NCBI GenBank assembly: GCA_021443945.1
Contig: JABUSF010000006.1
Coordinates: forward strand, 182,189-187,694
DNA length: 5,506 nucleotides
Source of the DNA: Ileibacterium sp.
GTDB lineage: Bacteria; Bacillota_I; Bacilli_A; Erysipelotrichales; Erysipelotrichaceae
Direction of reading: 5' to 3'
The notes under the pieces: generated by a model
What the model saw: only the letters and a program-made list of their open reading frames with translations
Told to the model about the DNA's origin: nothing
Databases searched by the model: none
Program-made: the position numbers and the translations under genes
Shown here: one piece after another, positions 1 through 4,551 of the stretch
Layout: each line of letters opens with the position of its first letter
Numbering within the stretch: the first letter of the stretch is position 1

Positions 1-69
1 AAGCTCGCGGGGTATACCGCCGATTGGGAATTTCACCCGACCCTGAAGTTTTTGCTAAGAAAAGAATAA
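1..69 (+). CDS. 3' end of an unidentified plus-strand gene (partial)
   Basis: Reading from base 1, the first frame is open for 22 codons and ends in TAA at 67-69. The C-terminal residues include GYTADWEFHPTLKFLL, which I do not recognise as a family. The choice of frame rests on context: this stop lies about 70 bases before a strong bidirectional hairpin terminator (142-179) that also closes the convergent small gene at 182-370. Two other frames are open at this edge. One is plus, from base 3 to 185, and would run through the terminator. The other is minus, from an ATG at 106 off the edge, and has no visible promoter. No function can be assigned from so few residues. Confidence 0.35.
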   Translation, partial: KLAGYTADWEFHPTLKFLLRKE

Positions 70-141
70 AAAGTCTTGGACAGAATGTCAATTTACCCCA
101 TCGCATTTCTTTCGGATTTGATGCCCAGGCACCTTCACGAA

Positions 142-179
142 AAAAGCTGTATTCGAAATCCGTTTCAAATACAGCTTTT
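142..179. terminator. Bidirectional intrinsic terminator between convergent genes
   Basis: Bases 142-153 pair with 168-179 (core AAAAGCTGTATT / AATACAGCTTTT). After one C-A mismatch, GAAA pairs with TTTC around a TCCG tetraloop (159-162). Read on the minus strand, the stem runs into six T residues, directly after the stop codon of the small gene at 182. Read on the plus strand, it is followed by TTTTCCTT. It therefore serves the minus-strand genes and plausibly the plus-strand gene ending at 69. Confidence 0.8.
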
Positions 180-181
180 CC

Positions 182-370
182 TTAGAACAGGAAATGATTC
201 TTTTTTGCTTTCAGTTCCTTTACGTCTTTTTTCATTTTGAAATGATCGCATACCATTTTCAGTGCAAAGAAAACAGCAGCCATTTCCAGTACGCTTTTTA
301 CAAGATCGCCATGGTGGTTTTCCACTGGTTTGACTTCGTTTTTGTGGTTTCTGCAAAGTGGACAGTTCAT
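182..370 (-). CDS. Small CxxC protein of unknown function (62 aa)
   Basis: I do not recognise this 62-residue protein. The frame is open from 415, but the start at 370 is chosen because a GGAGGT Shine-Dalgarno lies about 8 bases upstream and because the product then begins MNCPLC. Cys3 and Cys6 form a CxxC pair, with His19, His20, Cys41 and His43 as further possible metal ligands; a full zinc ribbon is not evident. Residues 23-44 form a hydrophobic or amphipathic stretch (LVKSVLEMAAVFFALKMV) and the tail is lysine-rich, which would suit a small membrane-associated or protein-binding peptide. The stop codon abuts the terminator hairpin, and the gene begins just 28 bases after the terminator of the PurF-like gene, so it is either reached by read-through or uses the TATAAT at 393-398. 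Good start and stop signals argue that it is real; its function is open. Confidence 0.6.
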   Translation of the reverse strand: MNCPLCRNHKNEVKPVENHHGDLVKSVLEMAAVFFALKMVCDHFKMKKDVKELKAKKNHFLF

Positions 371-392
371 ATTCCTTACCTCCGACAGTCCC

Positions 393-398
393 ATTATA
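393..398 (-). promoter_or_regulatory. Possible -10 box for the small CxxC gene
   Basis: The minus strand reads TATAAT immediately after the T-tract of the upstream terminator, and about 22 bases before the ATG at 370. No TTGACA-like -35 exists at 16-18 bases upstream, since that stretch is the terminator stem. Either the hexamer is a chance product of the T-run or it is a weak promoter. Confidence 0.25.
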
Positions 399-437
399 AA
401 AAAAACCGAAAGCAATCCTTTAAGGATTTGCTTCCGG
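398..437 (-). terminator. Intrinsic terminator of the PurF-like gene
   Basis: On the minus strand, a stem of CCGGAAGCAAATCCT with AGGATTGCTTTCGG (one mismatch, one bulged T) closes on a three-base loop and is followed by eight T residues. It lies 14 bases beyond the stop of the PurF-like gene. Confidence 0.87.
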
Positions 438-450
438 CAAATTTCACTCT

Positions 451-1863
451 TTATTCAACCCCGTCAAAGCAGTATGTGCACAGTTTGCATTTGGGCAGAC
501 CGATGGATTCCACCATATCATCCAGGCGGTGATAGCGCAGGGAAGTGAAGTTGAGGGTTCTGCGGATTTCCTCTGTCATCTTGGCGTATTCCGCTGAGTC
601 CGGATCGGCATAGATTTTCAAAGTCTCTGTGCTGACCTCTTCTCCTTCAAACTGGCGGATCACACGGCGGGTGATCAAATCCATTTCGGAGCTGGAACGG
701 GAGAAGTTTAAAAACTTGCAGCCAAACATAATGGGAGGGCACGCCGGACGGACATGCACTTCCTTCGCTCCGCTGTTGTATAAAAATTCGGTGGTTTCCC
801 CCAGCTGAGTTCCCCGGACAATGGAGTCGTCGATGAGCAGCAGCTTTTTGTCATTGATTAGATCCTGAACAGGAATCAGCTTCATCTTGGCGATCATATT
901 GCGCTGGGACTGGCTGGTCGGCATGAAGGATCGGGGCCATGTGGGTGTGTATTTAATAAAAGGTCTGGAGAATGGAATTCCTTTGGTGTTGGAGTATCCC
1001 ACCGCATGAGCGGTACCGGAATCAGGCACTCCGGCGACGCAGTCTACATCCAGCAGACTGTCGCGGCCTGCCAGAAGCTGACCGCAGCGGTTTCGCATAA
1101 CTTCTACGTTAATGCCTTCATACGTAGACGTTGGATATCCGTAATACACCCAAAGGAAAGAGCAGATTTTCATTTCTTCTCCGGCTTCTTTGAGGACTTC
1201 GTACCCATCCGGTTTTACAAGAACAATTTCTCCTGGACCCAGATCTTTTTCATGAGTATAACCCAGGTTCAAAAAGGCGCTGCTTTCAAAAGTAAGGCAG
1301 TAGCCGCTGTCCTTTTTGGCCAGAATAATTGGGGTGCGTCCATATTTGTCCCGGGAGGCGTAAATGCCTTCCGGAGTCAGGATCAGAACAGACAAAGAGC
1401 CATCTACAGAGTCCTGAAGGTATTCCAGGCCTTCTGCCAGAGAGTTTTTCTGATTGATCATGGCGGCTGCCAGTTCGGTGGGGTTGATATCCCCAGTGCT
1501 CATTTCGAAGAACTGGGTGGTTCCATTATCAAAGCAGTGCTGCTTCAGATCATCCAGGTTGTTGATTTTGCCCACTGTTGTAATGGCAAAGCTTCCCAGA
1601 TGGGAATGCACCAGAAGCGGCTGGGATTCAAAGTCGGAGATACAGCCAATTCCCAGGTTGCCTGTGAATTCTTCCATATCTTTGTCAAATTTGGTGCGGA
1701 ATGGGGCGTTCTGAATGTTGTGAATGGCACGCTGGAATCCGTCCTCTTTGCCATAAACGGCCATGCCGGCTCTGCGCGTTCCCAGATGGGAATGGTAGTC
1801 CGTTCCGAAGAACAAATCCAGCACACAGTTGTCCTTGCTGGCTGCTCCAAAAAATCCACTCAT
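451..1863 (-). CDS. purF: PurF-family amidophosphoribosyltransferase with altered glutaminase site
   Basis: This 470-aa protein has the PurF architecture: an N-terminal class II (Ntn) glutaminase-like domain (about 1-220) and a C-terminal type I phosphoribosyltransferase domain. Canonical PurF makes 5-phosphoribosylamine from PRPP and glutamine, the first step of purine synthesis. The PRPP loop is intact (LLLIDDSIVRGT, about 341-352), as are GVPDSG (278-283) and the PxSFMPTSQ-type segment (about 310-321). Cys234, Cys382, Cys462 and Cys465 fall where the Fe-S ligands of Bacillus-type PurF sit. The glutaminase half is abnormal. Codon 2 is AGT (Ser) instead of Cys, the usual G-x-G-H-x-R-Y region reads GIGCISDF (71-78), and the HNGNL-like loop reads VGKINNL (97-103). 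The start is ATG with a GGAAGG Shine-Dalgarno 8 bases upstream. It follows purA but has terminators on both sides, and no clear promoter is visible in the 118-base gap. Family membership is certain; whether it is the cell's working PurF is not. Confidence 0.92.
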   Translation of the reverse strand: MSGFFGAASKDNCVLDLFFGTDYHSHLGTRRAGMAVYGKEDGFQRAIHNIQNAPFRTKFDKDMEEFTGNLGIGCISDFESQPLLVHSHLGSFAITTVGKINNLDDLKQHCFDNGTTQFFEMSTGDINPTELAAAMINQKNSLAEGLEYLQDSVDGSLSVLILTPEGIYASRDKYGRTPIILAKKDSGYCLTFESSAFLNLGYTHEKDLGPGEIVLVKPDGYEVLKEAGEEMKICSFLWVYYGYPTSTYEGINVEVMRNRCGQLLAGRDSLLDVDCVAGVPDSGTAHAVGYSNTKGIPFSRPFIKYTPTWPRSFMPTSQSQRNMIAKMKLIPVQDLINDKKLLLIDDSIVRGTQLGETTEFLYNSGAKEVHVRPACPPIMFGCKFLNFSRSSSEMDLITRRVIRQFEGEEVSTETLKIYADPDSAEYAKMTEEIRRTLNFTSLRYHRLDDMVESIGLPKCKLCTYCFDGVE

Positions 1864-1949
1864 AATTGGTTCCTTCCTTAGTTTCCTTTTTCTTCCTTAA
1901 AGATGTTGAGTTTGCAGTCTGCATCAGTCCATACATCTGAAACAAATGC

Positions 1950-1972
1950 AAAAAGGCAGAGTTCTTCTGCCT
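1950..1972 (-). terminator. Intrinsic terminator after purA
   Basis: On the minus strand, AGGCAGA and TCTGCCT form a 7-bp stem around a five-base loop, followed by a T5 tract, 10 bases after the purA stop codon. The stem is short, so some read-through into the PurF-like gene is possible. The remaining 86 bases to that gene contain A/G-rich sequence with several SD-like motifs and no convincing sigma-A promoter. Confidence 0.72.
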
Positions 1973-1981
1973 GGTTTTCGA

Positions 1982-3259
1982 TTAAAATTCTTTTCTGTAA
2001 ATGTTGTTTACGCGGTCTGGTCCTACAGAAATCATGGTTACAGGCACACCTGTAAATTCTTCGATGAAGGAGATGTAGTCCTTGGCCTGCTTTGGCAGTT
2101 CCTCATAGGAAGAGCATTTTGAAATGTCTTCTGTCCATCCTTCAAATTCCTTGTAGACCGGTTTGGCTTTGGCCACATCGGCCTGATCGCTTGGAATGTA
2201 GTCGTAAACGGTACCGTCGATGTCATAACCGACGCAGACTTTCAGTGTCTCAAGGCCTGTCAGGACATCGATTTTTGTCAGAACGATGTCGGTCAGACCG
2301 TTGAGCATGTTGGCGTGTTTGACAACCAGAAGGTCGAGCCAGCCGCAGCGGCGGGGCCGTCCAGTGGTTGCACCGTATTCTCCGCCGGCTTTGCGGAGAT
2401 TTTCTCCCAGCTCATCTGTCAGTTCCGTGACGAAAGGACCTTCTCCCACGCGGGTGGAGTAGGCTTTGACAACACCAATGACGTTTTCCAGCTTGGAAGG
2501 GGCAATGCCGACACCGGTTGTGACACCAGCGGAGGTCGGAGAAGAAGATGTGACATACGGATAGGTTCCGTAGTTAATATCAAGCATCGCTGCCTGTGCG
2601 CCTTCAAAAAGAACGTTTTTTCCTTCGTCTACTGCATCATTTACCAGATGAGTGGTTTCCTGAATCATCGGAAGGATTTGATCCCGAATGCCTTCAAAGT
2701 CTTTGACCATCTGATCGTAATCCATGGCTTTTCCGTCATATACATTGACGAACATTTTGTTTTTGAAGTCGAGGGTTTCTTTTAAACGGTTCTTGAAGTG
2801 CTCAAAATCCCGGAATTCGTGGAAACGGATGCCTTTGCGGGCATATTTATCCTGATAGCAGGGACCGATTCCTTTTTTTGTAGTTCCGATTTTGTGAGAA
2901 GCAGCAGCTTCTTCCAGTTCATCCTGATACTGATGGTATGGCATCAGCATCTGAGCCCTGTCAGAAATAATAATATGGTCAGTGCTCAGGCCGGATTTTT
3001 TCAGCTGTTCCATTTCTTCCAGCAGAACAAATGGATTGCAGACAACACCCGGACCAATGATGCAGGTGGAATCTTCGTGCAGAACACCGCTTGGAAGCAA
3101 ATGAAGCACATGTTTGATTCCGTTGACAACGACTGTATGACCGGCATTGTCGCCCCCTTGAAAGCGGACGATCAAATCGGCGTTTTCTGCCAGAACGTCA
3201 ACGATTTTTCCTTTTCCTTCGTCACCCCACTGGGTGCCAACTACTACCTGACTGGACAT
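1982..3259 (-). CDS. purA: Adenylosuccinate synthetase
   Basis: PurA joins IMP and aspartate using GTP to give adenylosuccinate, the first committed step from IMP to AMP. The 425-residue product has the usual length. It carries GDEGKGK (12-18) with the catalytic Asp13, NAGHT with His41, the KGIGPCYQDK segment, the GTYPYVTSS segment, STRVGEGPFVTE, the aspartate-loop GEYGATTGRPRR and TKIDVLTG of the GTP site. The start is the ATG at 3259, with AGGAGG only four bases upstream. A longer in-frame TTG start at 3289 is rejected because it places the SD inside the gene and adds residues absent from the family. The promoter at 3300-3327 is full consensus and no purine riboswitch or PurR-box-like sequence is seen in the short leader, suggesting strong expression. 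One family segment reads GAQAAMLD where GAQGTLLD is usual. It lies upstream of the PurF-like gene in the same direction, separated by a terminator. Confidence 0.98.
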   Translation of the reverse strand: MSSQVVVGTQWGDEGKGKIVDVLAENADLIVRFQGGDNAGHTVVVNGIKHVLHLLPSGVLHEDSTCIIGPGVVCNPFVLLEEMEQLKKSGLSTDHIIISDRAQMLMPYHQYQDELEEAAASHKIGTTKKGIGPCYQDKYARKGIRFHEFRDFEHFKNRLKETLDFKNKMFVNVYDGKAMDYDQMVKDFEGIRDQILPMIQETTHLVNDAVDEGKNVLFEGAQAAMLDINYGTYPYVTSSSPTSAGVTTGVGIAPSKLENVIGVVKAYSTRVGEGPFVTELTDELGENLRKAGGEYGATTGRPRRCGWLDLLVVKHANMLNGLTDIVLTKIDVLTGLETLKVCVGYDIDGTVYDYIPSDQADVAKAKPVYKEFEGWTEDISKCSSYEELPKQAKDYISFIEEFTGVPVTMISVGPDRVNNIYRKEF

Positions 3260-3273
3260 AGGACCTCCTAGAT

Positions 3274-3287
3274 GCGGTTCAAACCGC
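3274..3287. repeat. 14-bp palindrome in the purA leader
   Basis: GCGGTTTGAACCGC (minus strand) is a perfect inverted repeat lying between the predicted purA transcription start (about 3293) and the Shine-Dalgarno. It could be an operator or a small 5' hairpin next to the SD. It does not match the Bacillus PurR box as I know it. Confidence 0.5.
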
Positions 3288-3299
3288 AAACACGCAAGA

Positions 3300-3327
3300 A
3301 TTATAACAAGGGATTAAACGATGTCAA
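3300..3327 (-). promoter_or_regulatory. purA promoter, full sigma-A consensus
   Basis: The minus strand has TTGACA (3327-3322), a 16-bp spacer and TATAAT (3305-3300), preceded by TGT as in an extended -10. The expected start is near 3293, giving a leader of about 34 bases. Confidence 0.87.
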
Positions 3328-3421
3328 TTTTAGGCCTATGTTTTCAGATGAATTTTTCTGAAAGAAAATGAAAACACTTGTTTCAAAAATAACAGAGATC
3401 AGAGAATTCAAAAACCCGGAT

Positions 3422-3450
3422 TTGAAAGGTTTATTCCCATGAAATATAAG
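3422..3450 (+). promoter_or_regulatory. Possible plus-strand promoter upstream of purA
   Basis: TTGAAA (3422-3427), a 17-bp spacer and TATAAG (3445-3450) make a good sigma-A match, with a start near 3457. It faces away from purA and would drive transcription through the hairpins and tiny ORFs at 3472-3679. There is no established gene downstream on this strand, so its use is uncertain. Confidence 0.4.
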
Positions 3451-3471
3451 GAACAAAAAGGGAACAAAAGA

Positions 3472-3532
3472 AACACCAAAAACTCCTTTGCCAAAGCTGG
3501 TGAAATCAGCCTGGAAAGGAGCTTTTGGTGTT
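3472..3532. terminator. Long hairpin, probably a bidirectional terminator
   Basis: AACACCAAAA (3472-3481) pairs with TTTTGGTGTT (3523-3532). After an A-C mismatch, CTCCTTT (3483-3489) pairs with AAAGGAG (3515-3521), and GCTG/CAGC closes a seven-base loop. On the minus strand the inner stem is followed by TTTTTGG and then TTTCTTTT, so it can end transcription coming from spx, which has no terminator closer to its stop. On the plus strand the inner stem is followed by CTTTT, and seven T residues lie at 3542-3548. Confidence 0.6.
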
Positions 3533-3558
3533 ATACGAAGATTTTTTTAGGGAGAACA

Positions 3559-3639
3559 ATGTCAGAGGATAAGTTCCAAGCCCGTCCCGAGATGGGAAAG
3601 GAGAAGGACGGGCTTTTCGCTCATCTGAAAGGGAGGTAA
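3559..3639 (+). CDS. Tiny ORF, possible 26-aa peptide
   Basis: ATG at 3559 is preceded by AGGGAGA four bases upstream and the frame closes at TAA 3637-3639. The product starts MSEDKFQARPEMGK and is charged; I recognise no family. The hairpin at 3578-3615 lies inside the frame. The same frame is open from an ATG at 3439, but that would translate through the long hairpin and has no SD. It could be a leader peptide, a remnant of a lost gene or chance. Its final codons (GGG AGG TAA) form the SD of the next tiny ORF. Confidence 0.2.
   Translation: MSEDKFQARPEMGKEKDGLFAHLKGR
3578..3617 (+). terminator. GC-rich hairpin with short T-run
   Basis: AAGCCCGTCC (3578-3587) pairs perfectly with GGACGGGCTT (3606-3615) around an 18-base loop, and TTTT runs from 3614. 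It resembles a plus-strand terminator or attenuator placed 31 bases before an SD-ATG pair at 3631-3646. On the minus strand it has no T-tract. Confidence 0.45.
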
Positions 3640-3643
3640 AAAA

Positions 3644-3679
3644 ATGAAAAACTTAATACTGTCGAAATCAATTCTTTAA
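3644..3679 (+). CDS. Tiny ORF, possible 11-aa peptide
   Basis: ATG at 3644 has GGGAGG exactly seven bases upstream, an ideal Shine-Dalgarno arrangement, and the frame closes at TAA after MKNLILSKSIL. Initiation signals this good for so short a frame suggest either a leader peptide or the surviving 5' end of a deleted gene. The spx gene ends on the opposite strand seven bases further on, so nothing follows on the plus strand. Chance cannot be excluded. Confidence 0.22.
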   Translation: MKNLILSKSIL

Positions 3680-3685
3680 AGCTGA

Positions 3686-4102
3686 CTAGTAAGTTCTTAA
3701 AGTAATGGCAGCACCTTCATTAATATGGATATGACCTTTTTCAGTGCGTCTTTCTACTGGAACTACAGCTGTAATTTCATCATCATCATAACCGATGACC
3801 ATCGTCTTTTCGGACAAAAGGATCGGGCGTTTGAGAACAGATGGATTTTCTTTAATAAACTTAACAAGTTCGTTTACAGAGAAATCGTCGATGGATTTTC
3901 TCAGGTTCTGGAAAGCCTTGGATCTGGTGGAAATGATATCTTCTGTACCATTCTCGCAGCGGCTCATGAGGTATTTGATTTCTCCGTCTTTCAGGATGTT
4001 GGAGAAAATGTTCTTTTCTACAAAAGAGATGTGGTTGTCTTTCAACCATTTTTTTGCTTTGCGGCAGGATGCGCAGCCGGGAGATGTATAGATGATAACC
4101 AT
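3686..4102 (-). CDS. spx: Spx-family redox-responsive transcription regulator
   Basis: This 138-residue protein is an ArsC-fold Spx: MVIIYTSPGCASCRKAKKWL at the N-terminus closely matches Bacillus Spx. Spx binds the C-terminal domain of the RNA polymerase alpha subunit and redirects transcription during thiol-oxidative stress. The redox switch CxxC is present (Cys10, Cys13). The segment NGTEDIISTRSKAFQ (51-65) contains Gly52 at the alpha-CTD interface, and LKRPIL (90-95) contains Arg92 at the anion site. Bacillus Spx has 131 residues, so the tail is slightly longer; I do not see a clear match to the Bacillus C-terminal end recognised for proteolysis. An extra Cys49 is present. The ATG at 4102 has AAAGG six bases upstream, and the leader is about 90 bases. 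The promoter has a TATAAT but a tandem repeat in place of a -35. Spx-type regulators and ArsC reductases share this fold, but Gly52 and the CxxC strongly favour Spx. Confidence 0.95.
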   Translation of the reverse strand: MVIIYTSPGCASCRKAKKWLKDNHISFVEKNIFSNILKDGEIKYLMSRCENGTEDIISTRSKAFQNLRKSIDDFSVNELVKFIKENPSVLKRPILLSEKTMVIGYDDDEITAVVPVERRTEKGHIHINEGAAITLRTY

Positions 4103-4115
4103 AACTTACCTTTCT

Positions 4116-4134
4116 GATCTGTCTTCTGCAGATC
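4116..4134. repeat. Inverted repeat beside the spx ribosome-binding site
   Basis: GATCTG (4116-4121) and CAGATC (4129-4134) form a 6-bp stem with a seven-base loop in the spx leader, ending four bases before the AAAGG Shine-Dalgarno. It may influence translation, but the stem is short. Confidence 0.35.
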
Positions 4135-4200
4135 TTGTTCATTGGGACTTTCTATCTTTTTTCTTGTACTTTTTTGTGCCGTTCTTTATTTGACAATTAC

Positions 4201-4206
4201 ATTATA
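4201..4206 (-). promoter_or_regulatory. spx promoter -10 box
   Basis: The minus strand reads TATAAT, with a start expected near 4194 and a leader of about 92 bases. No -35 hexamer is found at 16-18 bases; that position is occupied by the tandem repeat at 4210-4231. This is typical of promoters that need an activator. Confidence 0.55.
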
Positions 4207-4209
4207 CAC

Positions 4210-4231
4210 AGAATCCTAATAGAATCCTTAT
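4210..4231. repeat. Tandem 11-bp repeat in the spx promoter
   Basis: AGAATCCTAAT (4210-4220) is followed directly by AGAATCCTTAT (4221-4231), identical at 10 of 11 positions. One helical turn of spacing next to the -10 box suggests two same-face protein sites. Confidence 0.6.
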
Positions 4232-4335
4232 TTATATAAAATTTATGCGGATCATTCCGTTATTTAGACAAAATTCATACACTTTTTACCCCGGTTCCCC
4301 CAAAATTCCGCTGAATAGGCCACTTTGCGGCTTTT

Positions 4336-4375
4336 GTCGTGAAAAATGACTGGCCAAAAAGGCCGTTTTAACGAC
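4336..4375. repeat. Intergenic bipartite hairpin element
   Basis: GTCGT (4336-4340) pairs with ACGAC (4371-4375). After one mismatch, AAAA (4342-4345) pairs with TTTT (4366-4369), and inside that GGCC, AAAAA, GGCC makes a tight hairpin (4352-4364). Related GGCC/GCC-A-run words flank it (about 4318-4390). This is the only structure I see between the spx promoter and the methyltransferase terminator. It lies in about 250 bases without a credible gene and may be an interspersed intergenic repeat. Confidence 0.4.
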
Positions 4376-4483
4376 CAAAAAAGCCATGAAATAAAACTGG
4401 TGTTAAGAAAGATCTGAATATAAGTCCATAAAGAAAACATTAGGAAAATGAAAGGATGATTTAAAAAGCGCAATTCTCTTCGG

Positions 4484-4524
4484 AAAAAATGCGTCCTGTG
4501 ATCGTTCTGATCTGAGGACGCATT
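4484..4524 (-). terminator. Intrinsic terminator of the RNA methyltransferase gene
   Basis: On the minus strand, AATGCGTCCT pairs with AGGACGCATT (a perfect 10-bp stem; the loop contains a small GATC/GATC inner repeat), and the stem ends in a run of six T residues. It starts 27 bases after the stop codon at 4552. Confidence 0.88.
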
Positions 4525-4551
4525 AATTTCACACTAAGAAATAGAAAGATA

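Noticed and set aside
1..106. Minus-strand open frame from an ATG at 106 running off the left edge
   Set aside because: It would start only about 36 bases after a terminator with no promoter match and only a weak purine stretch as SD; the plus-strand frame ending at 69 fits the convergent terminator better.
3..185. Second plus-strand open frame at the left edge
   Set aside because: It would run through the terminator stem and loop and end beyond it, overlapping the end of the minus-strand small gene.
1006..1881. 291-aa plus-strand open frame opposite the PurF-like gene
   Set aside because: Fully antisense to a gene with clear conserved motifs; no SD or family motifs, so a codon-structure shadow.
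2798..3271. 157-aa plus-strand open frame opposite purA
   Set aside because: Antisense to the N-terminal half of purA, including its catalytic motifs; no independent support.
3260..3289. N-terminal extension of purA from an in-frame TTG
   Set aside because: The SD lies inside this extension and the family begins at the downstream ATG; the TTG has no SD of its own.
3439..3558. 40-codon N-terminal extension of the 26-aa plus-strand ORF
   Set aside because: It would be translated through the long hairpin, and its ATG overlaps the predicted promoter's spacer; no SD.
4190..4220. Plus-strand TTGACA at 4190-4195 as a promoter
   Set aside because: No acceptable -10 at 16-18 bases and no plus-strand gene downstream.
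4264..4473. 69-aa hydrophobic minus-strand frame in the spx-methyltransferase gap
   Set aside because: Starts at TTG with no good SD, reads through the hairpin element, and has an aromatic-rich composition typical of translated AT-rich noncoding DNA.
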